A stretch of DNA of 18,434 bases from CAZCBN01 sp964496975 (GTDB lineage: Bacteria; Planctomycetota; Phycisphaerae; Phycisphaerales; UBA1924). The stretch covers positions 1-18,434 of the forward strand of contig CAZCBN010000060.1 in the NCBI GenBank assembly GCA_964496975.1, in the 5' to 3' direction. Shown here piece by piece: positions 1-8,444 of the stretch (its first letter is position 1; every line of letters begins with the position of its first letter). The position numbers were made by a program, and so were the translations under genes. The notes beneath the pieces were generated by a model. It was given only the letters and a program-made list of their open reading frames with translations, ran no database searches and was not told the DNA's origin.

Positions 1-2036
1 GTGAAGGGCTGCCCGCTCCCCGCGTCGCGCAGCACCGCGTGGCGCTGGCTGAACGTCCCCCGGCGACAGTCCTGCCCGCTGAGCCGCAGCGGGTACCCCT
101 CCAGCAGCAGCGTCCCGAACGCCAGCATCTCCCCGTCGGCGTGGCCGATCTCCTCGCTCTGCCACAGCTTCCCCCGGCTCGTCATCAGCGGCTGGAGCTT
201 CTTGTTCACCGTGAACCCGTCGGGCACGCGGCCCAGGCCCTCGGCCGCCTCGCGCAGCATCTCCACGCTCACCGCCGTCGCGCCGGGCTCGAACGAAAAC
301 TTGCCGCCGAACCCCGACCACCGAGCGCTCCCGGGGTCGATCGTCGGGTCCTTCGGCGCCTGCCGCGCCATCTGCTGCGCCTTCTCCAGCGCCTCGTCCA
401 GGCGGATCTGGATCGTCTCCATGTCCGCCTGGTTGATCACCTGCTCCTCGAGCAGGCGACGCGAGTACGTCGCCAGCACCCGCTGGTCGTCGCTCGACTT
501 CTGCCGCACCAGCTCCGCGAGCAGCGGCTGTGTGAAGCTCATCTCGTCCTGCTCGTTGTGCCCGTACTTGCGGTAACACTGCAGGTCGATCCACACGTCC
601 TTCTTGAACTGCTGGCGATACTCCATCGCCATCTGCGCGACGGCCACCACCGCCTCGGGGTCCTCCCCGTTCACGTGGAAGATCGGCGCGTCGATCGCCT
701 TGCCGATGTCGGTGCAGTAGCGGCTGCTCCGCCCGTCCTCCGGCACCGTCGTGAAGCCGATCTGGTTGTTCACCACCACGTGGACGCACCCGCCCACGCG
801 ATACCCCTCGAGCTCGCTGAAGTTCGCGATCTCCTGCACGATGCCCTGGCCCGCCACCGCCGCGTCGCCGTGGATCACGATCGGGATCACCCGGCCCCGC
901 GTCTGCGTGTCCGCCCGCAGCCGCTGCTTCGCACGGCACCGGCCCAGCACCACCGCCGCGACCGCCTCCAGGTGGCTCGGGTTGCTCGCCATCGCGAGGT
1001 GGATCATCCGCCCGCCGGCCAGCATCTTCGTGCCCGAGTACCCGCGGTGATACTTCACGTCACCGCCGCCGCCCTGGAAGTCCGTGGTCCAGGTCTCCTC
1101 AAACTCCGTGAAGATCTGCTCGTAGCTCTTCCCGAGCACGTTGTTCAGCACGTTGAGCCGGCCGCGGTGCGCCATCCCCAGCACCACTTCCTCAACGTTG
1201 AGGTCCGCCGCCGCCGTGATGAGCCGATCGAGCAGCGGGATCAGGCTCTCCGACCCCTCCAGGCTGAACCGCTTCTCACCCTGGTAGCGCTTGCCCAAAA
1301 ACCGCTCGAACATCTCCGAGCGGATCAACAGCTCAAGAACGTGCGCGCGCTCCCCGCGCGTCAGCTCAAGCCGCCCCGCGCTCCGCTCGAACCGCTCAAA
1401 GAGCCACGAACGCCGCTCCGCGTCCGTGATGTGCATGAACTCGGCGCCGATCGAGCCGCAGTACGTCGCCCGAAGCCGGTCAATCACCGCCCGCAGCGGC
1501 ACCTGCCCCGCGAGGCCCAGCCCCTGCCCGTCCACCGGGTGGTCCAGGTCCGCCTCCCCCAAATGGTGGAAGCCCAGCGTCAGCGACTCCGGCTCGGGAT
1601 GCCCCCGCCCGAACGGGTCGATCTGCGCCGCCAGGTGCCCCTGGTCGCGGTACTCGTCGATCAGGTCGTCCACCACCGCCTGGAACAGGTCCGTCACCCG
1701 CCCCGCCGGCTGACCGCGGCCGGGCGTGATGCGCAGCGGCGCGGCCGGCACGCCCCGACGCGCAAGACCCGCGCCGTTGCTGAGCGCCCCAGCTGCGAGC
1801 GGCACAGCATGCGCCGCCCCGTTCGTCGACGCCGGCGGCGTTGCCACGCCGGCGGCCGCCGCTCGGCCGAAGAGCTTCAGCTCGCCGGCCATCGCCAGCT
1901 CAAAGCCGGCGAAGAACGCGCGCACGTCGGGCGTCACCCCGGAAGGGTCGCGCCGGAACTGCGCGTACTGCTGCTCGACGTATTCAGCGCTCCACCCGTT
2001 GAGCGACGGCGGGATCGGTTTGGCGGCGGTAGACAT
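1..2036 (-). CDS. sucA: 2-oxoglutarate dehydrogenase E1 component, 3' end outside window
   Basis: This is the thiamine-diphosphate-dependent E1 subunit of the cytoplasmic 2-oxoglutarate dehydrogenase complex, which decarboxylates 2-oxoglutarate and passes the succinyl group to the lipoyl E2 in the TCA cycle. The frame stays open to the window edge, giving 678 full codons of the roughly 900-950 usual for the family. Residues 12-42 are the typical N-terminal segment (NGWSAEYVEQQYAQF) and are followed by an Ala-rich linker at about 57-100. Family motifs then appear in order: HRGRLNVL (290-297), SNPSHLEAV (351-359), GDAAVAGQG (390-398) and NNQIGFTT (423-430) of the ThDP/Mg site, YGHNEQDE (491-498), and RGTFSQRH (659-666) near the edge. 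The ATG at 2036 follows a GAGGAG at 2041-2046, with a rather short 4-base spacer. The gene lies 189 bases downstream of pstB and probably has its own promoter. The identification is firm. Confidence 0.97.
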   Translation of the reverse strand, partial: MSTAAKPIPPSLNGWSAEYVEQQYAQFRRDPSGVTPDVRAFFAGFELAMAGELKLFGRAAAAGVATPPASTNGAAHAVPLAAGALSNGAGLARRGVPAAPLRITPGRGQPAGRVTDLFQAVVDDLIDEYRDQGHLAAQIDPFGRGHPEPESLTLGFHHLGEADLDHPVDGQGLGLAGQVPLRAVIDRLRATYCGSIGAEFMHITDAERRSWLFERFERSAGRLELTRGERAHVLELLIRSEMFERFLGKRYQGEKRFSLEGSESLIPLLDRLITAAADLNVEEVVLGMAHRGRLNVLNNVLGKSYEQIFTEFEETWTTDFQGGGGDVKYHRGYSGTKMLAGGRMIHLAMASNPSHLEAVAAVVLGRCRAKQRLRADTQTRGRVIPIVIHGDAAVAGQGIVQEIANFSELEGYRVGGCVHVVVNNQIGFTTVPEDGRSSRYCTDIGKAIDAPIFHVNGEDPEAVVAVAQMAMEYRQQFKKDVWIDLQCYRKYGHNEQDEMSFTQPLLAELVRQKSSDDQRVLATYSRRLLEEQVINQADMETIQIRLDEALEKAQQMARQAPKDPTIDPGSARWSGFGGKFSFEPGATAVSVEMLREAAEGLGRVPDGFTVNKKLQPLMTSRGKLWQSEEIGHADGEMLAFGTLLLEGYPLRLSGQDCRRGTFSQRHAVLRDAGSGQPF

Positions 2037-2225
2037 CGAACTCCTCGCGACCGGGGGACGGCGGGCGTGCACACCGCCCGATTCGCGGGAGTCTCCCGCG
2101 CCCTCGAACCCCCGCACACACCATCGGCAGATGGTACCCCCCACTCGCAACCAACAACCCAACACCCCCCGGCAACCCGACATTCGCGCCGCCGCGGGCG
2201 GAGAGCCCGCCGCGCGGCCGGCGGA
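2037..2225 (-). other. pstB-sucA intergenic region with four perfect inverted repeats
   Basis: These 189 bases hold no gene. Four perfect short inverted repeats are visible: GCGGGC/GCCCGC (2194-2199 with 2205-2210), 16 bases past the pstB stop; ACCATC/GATGGT (2120-2125 with 2130-2135); CGCGGGA/TCCCGCG (2084-2090 with 2094-2100); and CGGGCG/CGCCCG (2062-2067 with 2075-2080). The first could be a weak transcript end for pstB, although no T-run follows. The second overlaps a weak -10-like TACCAT read towards sucA and could be an operator. The last two would lie in the sucA leader. All functional roles are inference, and some GC-rich pairing is expected by chance. Confidence 0.4.
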
Positions 2226-3035
2226 TCAGCCGAATCGGCCGGAGACATACTGCTCGGTTTCGGGCCGGCGGGGCCTCTGGAACATCTCGACGGTGGGCCC
2301 GTACTCCATGAGCCGGCCCAGGTACATGAACGCGGTGAACCGACTGACGCGCGACGCCTGCTGCATGTTGTGCGTCACGATGAGCACGGTGTACCGCTCG
2401 CTGATCTCGCGGATCAGGTCCTCGATCTTGCCGGTGGCGATCGGGTCCAGCGCGGAGCAGGGCTCGTCCAGCAGCAGCACCTCGGGGTCGGCGACGATGG
2501 CGCGGGCGATGCAGAGCCGCTGCTGCTGCCCGCCCGACATGCCCAGGGCCGAGTCCTTCAGGCGGTCCTTCACCTCGTTCCAGAGGGCGGCCCCGCGCAG
2601 GGCCCGCTCGCACGCCTCGGCGAGGACACGGCGGCGGTTCTCGCCGTCAATCCGCAGCGGGTAGACGACGTTCTCGAAGATGGACATCGGGAAGGGGTTG
2701 GGCTTCTGGAAGACCATGCCCAGCCGCTTGCGGAGATGGATGACGTCCACGCCGGGGCCGTAGACGCTCTCGCCGTTCAGGCGGATCTCCCCCTCGGTGC
2801 GCACGCCGTCGACCAGGTCATTCAGGCGGTTGACGCTGCGGAGGAGCGTGCTCTTGCCGCAGCCGGACGGGCCGATGAGGGCGGTGACCCGGCCGCGGAC
2901 GATGGGCATGGTGACGCTGTGGAGCGCCCGGCCCGGGCCGTACCAGAGGCTGAAGTCGGCGACGTCGACCACCGCGGGCTCGGCGAAGACGTCGGCGTGG
3001 ACGACGGGGCGGTGTTCGGTGACGGCGGCCGACAC
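2226..3035 (-). CDS. pstB: Phosphate ABC transporter ATP-binding protein PstB
   Basis: This is the cytoplasmic ATPase that drives phosphate import through PstC/PstA. The 269-aa protein has the normal PstB length. ABC motifs in order are Walker A GPSGCGKST (55-63), Q-loop FQKPNPFPMS (109-118), signature MSGGQQQRLCIARA (166-179), Walker B VLLLDEP (186-192), D-loop SALD (194-197) and H-loop THN (221-223). The sequences around DEPCSALDP and THNMQQA are typical of PstB rather than other ABC ATPases. The GTG at 3035 was chosen because a GAGGAG lies 9 bases upstream and because it gives a family-length product. The frame continues to a TTG at 3104 that would overlap pstA, but that 23-residue extension looks unlike the family. 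It is the last gene of pstSCAB. No phoU follows, which is unusual but not rare. Confidence 0.97.
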   Translation of the reverse strand: MSAAVTEHRPVVHADVFAEPAVVDVADFSLWYGPGRALHSVTMPIVRGRVTALIGPSGCGKSTLLRSVNRLNDLVDGVRTEGEIRLNGESVYGPGVDVIHLRKRLGMVFQKPNPFPMSIFENVVYPLRIDGENRRRVLAEACERALRGAALWNEVKDRLKDSALGMSGGQQQRLCIARAIVADPEVLLLDEPCSALDPIATGKIEDLIREISERYTVLIVTHNMQQASRVSRFTAFMYLGRLMEYGPTVEMFQRPRRPETEQYVSGRFG

Positions 3036-3044
3036 GGGGGCGGG

Positions 3045-3050
3045 CTCCTC
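3045..3050 (-). promoter_or_regulatory. Ribosome binding site setting the pstB start
   Basis: GAGGAG on the minus strand lies 9 bases before the GTG at 3035. It decides between that start and the in-frame TTG at 3104, which has no comparable site. Confidence 0.7.
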
Positions 3051-3055
3051 TGGGG

Positions 3056-3093
3056 TCAAGCCTGTTGGGTCAAGCCTGTTTGCATCAAGCCTA
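3056..3093 (-). repeat. Three short direct repeats in the pstA-pstB gap
   Basis: AGGCTTGA (minus strand) occurs three times, with plus-strand copies TCAAGCCT starting at 3056, 3070 and 3085. Two of them share a longer ACAGGCTTGACCC block. The repeats run from the pstA stop codon to just before the pstB ribosome binding site. They may have arisen by replication slippage, or they may be a regulatory or mRNA-level element within the operon. The repeats are plain in the sequence; any function is unknown. Confidence 0.6.
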
Positions 3094-5361
3094 GACCGCC
3101 GCAACCTTCAGGCGGCTCCGCAGCCTGGCCCGCAGGACGACGGCGCTGAGGTTCAGGATGAGCACGATCGCAACGAGCAGCAGCGTGGTGGTCCAGACCA
3201 GGGGCAGGGCCGATTCGGGGTCGGGGTTCTGGAAGCCCAGGTTGTAGATGTGAAAGCCCAGGTGCATGAAGGTGCGGTCGCCGTGCAGGAAGGGCGGCTC
3301 GGCCGTGACGGGCGGGGCCGGCGCCAGGTTCACCGCGCCGACGAGCATGAGCGGCGCCACCTCGCCCGCCCCGCGGACCATCGCGAGGATGGCCCCGGTC
3401 ATGATGCCCGGCATCGCCGCGGGGAGCACGATGCGGCGCACGGTCTGCCAGCGGCTCGCCCCGCAGCCGTACGACCCCTCGCGCATGGACCGCGGCACGG
3501 CGGCGATGGCCTCTTCCGTCGCGACGATCACCACGGGCAGCGTCAGCAGCGCGAGCGTCAGGCTGCCCCACAGGATGCCGCGGCCGCCGAACGTCGGCTG
3601 CTCCGGCAGCTTGTCGGCGAAGAAGCCGTGGAAGTAGGGCGTGCGCCACAGGAAGGCCGCGGCGAGCGCCGCCGCGGCAAGCCAGAGCGCCCACGTCAGG
3701 AACCGGGCGACCCGGCGGCCCCCGCCCCGCCCCCCGGGCGCCCGCACCACCGCGAGCGCCGAGGCGCCCAGCGCCGTCAGCACCGCCGCGGCGGCGAGGA
3801 AGAACCACCAGGTGCCGCGGGGCAGCGCCGCGGCGGCGTGCTCCGCCCCGCCCACCCCCGCCGGGCCCGCGTCGATGTACGCGCCCAGCGTGTAGCAGAA
3901 AAAGCCCAGGCCGAACATGCCGTACACGATGCTGGGCACGCCCGCGAGGTTGTTGATCGCGATGCGCACCGCGCTCGTCACCACGCCCTGGTGGGCGTAC
4001 TCGCGCAGGTACAGCGCCGCGATGACCCCTAGCGGCACGACGCAGACCGTGAGCAGCAGCGTGAGCGTGACGGTGCCGAGGATGACGGGGAAGACGCCGC
4101 CGTCGCCCGCCGTCTCGCCCGGCGGATCGGCGAGGAACGCCCGCCACCGGGCGAGCGAAACGCCCACGCGGCCGGCGAACGTGAGCGTGTTGGCCGGCAC
4201 AGCGCGGACCACCTGGCTGAGGCGGATGGGCTCGCCCGCCTCCGCCTGGCTGGCCGGCGCGAAGCGGCCCGACGAGGTGTCGACGATCACGAGCCGGTGC
4301 CGCGCGTCCTCACGCCGCAAACGCTCAAGCTCCGCCTCCACGCCGGCCCGGCGCTCGGCGAGGGCGGCTCGCTCCTGGGCGATCGCCGCGAGCCGTGCCT
4401 CGGCCTGGGCCGACGAGAGCGGGCCGCCGTGCCACGGACGCTCCAGCACGACGGCGAGCGAGGCAACCAGCGTCACCGCGGCCGCGAGCGGCGCGGCGCG
4501 GGCGAGCCACGCACGAGACGCGACCGAGCCGCCGGGCGGCACGCGGCCCGCTGCTGCCTGCGCCCGCGCCCGGGACGCGGCCCGCCATGTCACGGCGCCC
4601 GCCGCCGCGAGGCCGCCAAGCCCCAGCCATGCGGGCCAGCCGATGGGCGACCGCGTGCCAACCGTCCGCTCGGCTGCCTCGGCTCCCTCGGGCCCCTCGG
4701 CCCGGCGCCGCACGCGGCGCTCGCGCCAGTCCAGTCGGTTCGCCGCCTCTTGCAGCGCGGGCACTTCGCGGCCGGTGAGGCGGTCCATCTCCGCGGCGCG
4801 GGCGCGGGCGGCGCGGACCGCGTCGGGCAGGGCCGCGAGCACGTCGGCCGACCCGGACGCCACGGCGGCACCGTCCAGCGTGATCTCACTCGGCACGCCC
4901 AAGAAGGGGCCCCACTGCCGCCGCTCGATGAGCAACGCCTCCGCGGGGCGCTCGGTGGACGCGATGTCGGCCGCGAGCACCCACCGGAAGGGCTCGCCGC
5001 CGAGGTCTCGGTTGCCGGTGCGGAAGCGACGCCGCTCGGCGCGGCCCTCGTCATCGATCGCTCCGAGCGCGGCCAGCCGGTCCCGCTCGGCCGCGTCGGG
5101 AATGAAGGACTGCCGGCCGACCTCAACGCCCAGGAACGACTCGCCCGACCGCAGCGCCACGCGGTCGATCGGCAGCGGCCAGAACGTGGACCCGCCCCGC
5201 GTCACGATCACGGCGACGATGCCGACCACGAGCAGCAGACAGAGCACGAGCGCCGCGCCCATGAGCCACACCATGGGCTCGCCGGCCGCCCACGGGGGCG
5301 TGCGCCGATCCACGGCCGGAGTGGCTTGGGGCGATGGGGATGCGACGGCGGGGCCGGTCAC
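3091..5361 (-). CDS. pstA: Phosphate ABC transporter permease PstA, extended form
   Basis: This is one of the two inner-membrane subunits of the phosphate importer. At 756 aa it is more than twice the common ~280-300 aa PstA. A membrane segment at residues 29-54 is followed by the FWPLPI motif and a long region with two further hydrophobic stretches (241-260, 287-306) and a coiled coil (316-353, rich in Ala, Glu, Arg and Leu). The permease domain runs from 423 to 745. Its ABC-contacting loop is EEAIAAVPRSMREGSYGCG (616-634), followed by RIVLPAAMPGIMTGAILA (643-660) and a GAGEVAPLM segment. An extra hairpin of two membrane segments (about 518-572) interrupts the permease fold. The GTG at 5361 overlaps the pstC stop (GTGA), indicating translational coupling. 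A longer frame up to 5451 would only duplicate pstC coding DNA. Extended PstA proteins are known in some Gram-negative bacteria; this one is large even among those I recall. Confidence 0.93.
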   Translation of the reverse strand: MTGPAVASPSPQATPAVDRRTPPWAAGEPMVWLMGAALVLCLLLVVGIVAVIVTRGGSTFWPLPIDRVALRSGESFLGVEVGRQSFIPDAAERDRLAALGAIDDEGRAERRRFRTGNRDLGGEPFRWVLAADIASTERPAEALLIERRQWGPFLGVPSEITLDGAAVASGSADVLAALPDAVRAARARAAEMDRLTGREVPALQEAANRLDWRERRVRRRAEGPEGAEAAERTVGTRSPIGWPAWLGLGGLAAAGAVTWRAASRARAQAAAGRVPPGGSVASRAWLARAAPLAAAVTLVASLAVVLERPWHGGPLSSAQAEARLAAIAQERAALAERRAGVEAELERLRREDARHRLVIVDTSSGRFAPASQAEAGEPIRLSQVVRAVPANTLTFAGRVGVSLARWRAFLADPPGETAGDGGVFPVILGTVTLTLLLTVCVVPLGVIAALYLREYAHQGVVTSAVRIAINNLAGVPSIVYGMFGLGFFCYTLGAYIDAGPAGVGGAEHAAAALPRGTWWFFLAAAAVLTALGASALAVVRAPGGRGGGRRVARFLTWALWLAAAALAAAFLWRTPYFHGFFADKLPEQPTFGGRGILWGSLTLALLTLPVVIVATEEAIAAVPRSMREGSYGCGASRWQTVRRIVLPAAMPGIMTGAILAMVRGAGEVAPLMLVGAVNLAPAPPVTAEPPFLHGDRTFMHLGFHIYNLGFQNPDPESALPLVWTTTLLLVAIVLILNLSAVVLRARLRSRLKVAAV

Positions 5362-8300
5362 AGGGCGGCGCTCTTCTTTCGGAAGTGCTGGCGGACCAGC
5401 TCGGCGGTGGTGTTGATGACGAGCGTGACGAGGAACAGCACGAGCCCGCACAAGAAGAGCACGCGGTAGTGCGTGCTGTCGCGCGGCGCCTCGGGCAGCT
5501 CAACGGCGATGTTGGCCGACAACGTGCGGAAGCCGTCGAAGATGGAGGCGGAGATCTCGGGCGTGTTCCCCGTGGCCATCAGGACGATCATGGTCTCGCC
5601 GACCGCGCGGCCCAGGCCGATCATGCAGGCGGAGAAGATGCCGCTGGCGGCGACGGGCAGGACGACGCGCGAGGCCGTCTGCCAGCGCGTCGCGCCGCAT
5701 CCGAGCGAGGCGGAGCGGAGCTGGTCGGGCACCGCGCGGAGGGCGTCCTCGCTGATGGTGTAAATGATGGGGATGACCGCGAAGCCCATGATGAGCCCGA
5801 CGACCAGCGTGTTCCGCTGGTCAAACGGGCCCAGCAGCGAATCGCGGGCATCAAGCCCGAGCCGCGCGAGCACCGCGGCAACGCCGAGCGCCGCGCCAGC
5901 GCTCACAACGAGCAGCAACGCGAACCGCCCAAGCTCCACCATCGCCGCGCCGGCGAGCGACGTCGCGAGCGCCGCCGCGGCCCAACGCTTGCCGAAGACC
6001 CGTGCGTCAAACGCCGCGACGAGCGCCGCCGCCGGCGCGAACGCGAGCAGGGCCCAGCCGCCCAGCGGCGACCCCACCGGCGTGTCAAGCCAGGCCCGCA
6101 GCGTCGCCGCGGGCGGCACGTCGGCGTCAGGCGCGGGAGCCGCGGCCGCCGCGTCGGGTCGCACGAGCGCGCCGCCCCGGACGTACAGGCCGCGCGAGCG
6201 CAGCTCACGCTGCTGCGCGGGCGTTGCAGAGGCCACGCTGCCGGCGGGCACGGCGCCCGCCGCGGCGTCCGCCTCCGACGCGGGCACCACAAGCCCCGCG
6301 GCGATGCGGCGGTCATCGGCCGTCGGGCTGAACAGCGCCCGCGTCACCGGGCCCGCCAGCAACGCCGCCAGCACGCCGCCCAGCACCACCGCCCCCCCGA
6401 TCGCCGACAGCAGGCCCAGCGTCCGGGCCCGACGCGCCGCCTGCGCCGGGACCAATCGCCAGAGATTCGCCCCCAGCAGCACCGCGATCGGCACCGCGAA
6501 GAGCGCCACGAGCACCACCGCAAGATGGTCGCGCACCCACGGCGCCACGAGCATCGCCGCCACAAAGCCCAGCACCACGCTCGGCAGCGACGCCATCAGC
6601 TCGATCGTCGGCTTGATGACCCGCCGCACGTCGGGGTGCAAAAACTCGCTGCTGAACACCGCCGCCAGCACCCCCAGCGGCGCCGCAAAGAACAGCGACA
6701 CCAGCGTCGCCTTGAGCGTGCCGAAGACCAGCGGCACCAGGCTCAGCTTGGGTTCGGTCCCCGGGGGCCCGCTGGACTGATACACAAAGCCCGCGCTCGC
6801 GTACCCCTCGTAATGCACGGGAAAAAACAGCGAACCCACGCCCGCGTCCGCGTGCCCGGGGTCCATCCCCCACGCGTCGATCCGCACGCCCGCCGCGTCG
6901 CCCGACAGCAGCGCCGCGCGGTCCAGCGCCGGCGAAAGGCCCGCGAGCACCACGCCCTCACCCTCGCGCCCGCCCGCGGCGCCCGCCCCGCCGATCTCTG
7001 TGGGTCGCAGCCGCGCCAGCGTCTTGCCGCTCGTCACGTGGTGCACCGCCGCCGAGCCGTCGGCGAACGCGAGGGCCACCGTGCGGTCGCGCGGCGAGGT
7101 CGCCAGCGCGAGCACCGCCGCGTCGGCCAGCCGCACGCGCGACGTGCGCCGCAGCCCGCGGCCGTCGGCCGACGCCGCATCGGGCGCCACCGAGAACCCC
7201 TGAAGATGGCCGGACGCGTCGCCCACGAGCAGCGACACATCGCCCAGCGCCGCCGTCGCCGCCGTCACCCGCCCGCCAGGCCCCGTGTCGGCGGGGGCGA
7301 GCGTCTCCGCCAGCGCCCACTCCGCGTTGACGCGGGCGTAGCGCTGCACGTGACCGCCGGGCCACGCCACCAGCACGTCCTGCCCCTCGGCGGTGATCAT
7401 CATCGCCCGCGGCGACGCCTCCGCGCCGGCCGCCGACACCACGGGCGGCATGAGCCGGAGGCTTTCCCACGAGGCCGTCGCGCGGCCCGCGCGCGAGGCG
7501 AGCCCGGTGGTGCGGCGCACCGTCGCCACCGCCGCCCGCCCGTCCTGCCACCGCGCCACGGCCGATCGCCGCCGCACCCCGGTGCCCGACTCGTGCGCGT
7601 GCGTCACGGGCACCGCGACGCCGCTCGGCGGGTCAAGCGTCGTGGCCTCTCCCGCGCGCAGCGACCACAGCGTCGCCGGCGCGCCGGGCGCCGAGGGCCG
7701 CTCGATCCACGCCGAGGCGTCCCCCGCGGCGAGCCCGAGCGCCGCCCGCACAGGCGAGTCCGCGCCCGCCGGCACGGCGACCAGCGCCGCCGCGCCCTCC
7801 GGCGTTCCGCCCGATGCCCCGAGCGCTGGCCGCGCCGCCTCGTCCGACAGCGGCCGCCGCTGAAACTCAAGCGCCCGCACCACCACACCGCCCGTGCTCA
7901 GGCCCAGCACGACGCGGCCGTCGGCCTGCGTCGCGACGAACGAGGGCGCTCCCTCCCCCTCCAGCAGCGACAGGCCCGCGAGCGGCGCCCACGCCGAAGG
8001 CGAGGCCCCCGCCTCGCCCGCGTGCACCGCGACGGCCTCCACGCGCCCGCTGCCGTACACCACCCCGGCGACGCCCGGCGCATCGAGCCGCACCGCCACC
8101 GGCCTCGGCGCATCCGCCGCGACGGCGTTGAGCCGCGTGGTGTCTCCCGCCGACACCGTCGCCCCGCGAAACAGCGGCGTCGCCGTTTGCACGAGGTACA
8201 CGCAGATGCCCAGCATCGCCGCGAGCACCCCCAGCCCGCCCAGCGTGATGACGGCCTCCGCGATGCGGTCGTACGCCCGCGTGTGCGCCGCCGCCCGACG

Positions 8301-8429
8301 ACCGCGAGACGCCGACGTCGACGCCATCGCCGCCGCCGGGGCCTGCGCCGCGCCCGGACGCGCCACGCCGGCGGGCGCGGCGTGGGCGGCCCGGTGGTCG
8401 GCGGGGTTGGTCGGTGGCTCGCTCGGCAC
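5358..8429 (-). CDS. pstC: Phosphate ABC transporter permease PstC with propeller-like N-terminal domain
   Basis: This is the second inner-membrane subunit of the phosphate importer, 1023 aa long against about 300 for ordinary PstC. A Pro/Ala-rich cytoplasmic N-terminus (1-50) leads into a membrane segment (56-80). Residues 90-530 look like a periplasmic beta-propeller, with repeated short strands such as FADGSAAVHHVTSGKTLARL (455-474) and LLVGDASGHLQGFSV (400-414). The permease follows from about 563, with ELMASLPSVVLGF (610-622), but is split by an insertion of roughly 200 residues (660-865) with a soluble part and extra membrane segments. It then resumes with GFAVIPIIYTISEDAL (882-897) and the ATPase-contact loop at 894-935 (SLGCGATRWQTASRVVLPV). 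The GTG at 8429 lies 15 bases after the pstS stop but has no clear ribosome binding site. An ATG at 8327 is an alternative that keeps the first membrane segment. The stop overlaps the pstA start. Confidence 0.93.
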   Translation of the reverse strand: MPSEPPTNPADHRAAHAAPAGVARPGAAQAPAAAMASTSASRGRRAAAHTRAYDRIAEAVITLGGLGVLAAMLGICVYLVQTATPLFRGATVSAGDTTRLNAVAADAPRPVAVRLDAPGVAGVVYGSGRVEAVAVHAGEAGASPSAWAPLAGLSLLEGEGAPSFVATQADGRVVLGLSTGGVVVRALEFQRRPLSDEAARPALGASGGTPEGAAALVAVPAGADSPVRAALGLAAGDASAWIERPSAPGAPATLWSLRAGEATTLDPPSGVAVPVTHAHESGTGVRRRSAVARWQDGRAAVATVRRTTGLASRAGRATASWESLRLMPPVVSAAGAEASPRAMMITAEGQDVLVAWPGGHVQRYARVNAEWALAETLAPADTGPGGRVTAATAALGDVSLLVGDASGHLQGFSVAPDAASADGRGLRRTSRVRLADAAVLALATSPRDRTVALAFADGSAAVHHVTSGKTLARLRPTEIGGAGAAGGREGEGVVLAGLSPALDRAALLSGDAAGVRIDAWGMDPGHADAGVGSLFFPVHYEGYASAGFVYQSSGPPGTEPKLSLVPLVFGTLKATLVSLFFAAPLGVLAAVFSSEFLHPDVRRVIKPTIELMASLPSVVLGFVAAMLVAPWVRDHLAVVLVALFAVPIAVLLGANLWRLVPAQAARRARTLGLLSAIGGAVVLGGVLAALLAGPVTRALFSPTADDRRIAAGLVVPASEADAAAGAVPAGSVASATPAQQRELRSRGLYVRGGALVRPDAAAAAPAPDADVPPAATLRAWLDTPVGSPLGGWALLAFAPAAALVAAFDARVFGKRWAAAALATSLAGAAMVELGRFALLLVVSAGAALGVAAVLARLGLDARDSLLGPFDQRNTLVVGLIMGFAVIPIIYTISEDALRAVPDQLRSASLGCGATRWQTASRVVLPVAASGIFSACMIGLGRAVGETMIVLMATGNTPEISASIFDGFRTLSANIAVELPEAPRDSTHYRVLFLCGLVLFLVTLVINTTAELVRQHFRKKSAAL

Positions 8430-8444
8430 GACCGCGGGTGTGGT

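Noticed and set aside
3036..3104. TTG start for pstB at 3104
   Set aside because: It overlaps pstA and has no ribosome binding site. The extension encodes the slipped repeat and gives a longer than normal PstB.
39..3149. Long open frame of 1036 codons on the plus strand
   Set aside because: It runs opposite sucA and pstB, is extremely rich in Arg, His and Pro, and has no domain. It is a mirror frame caused by high GC at third codon positions.
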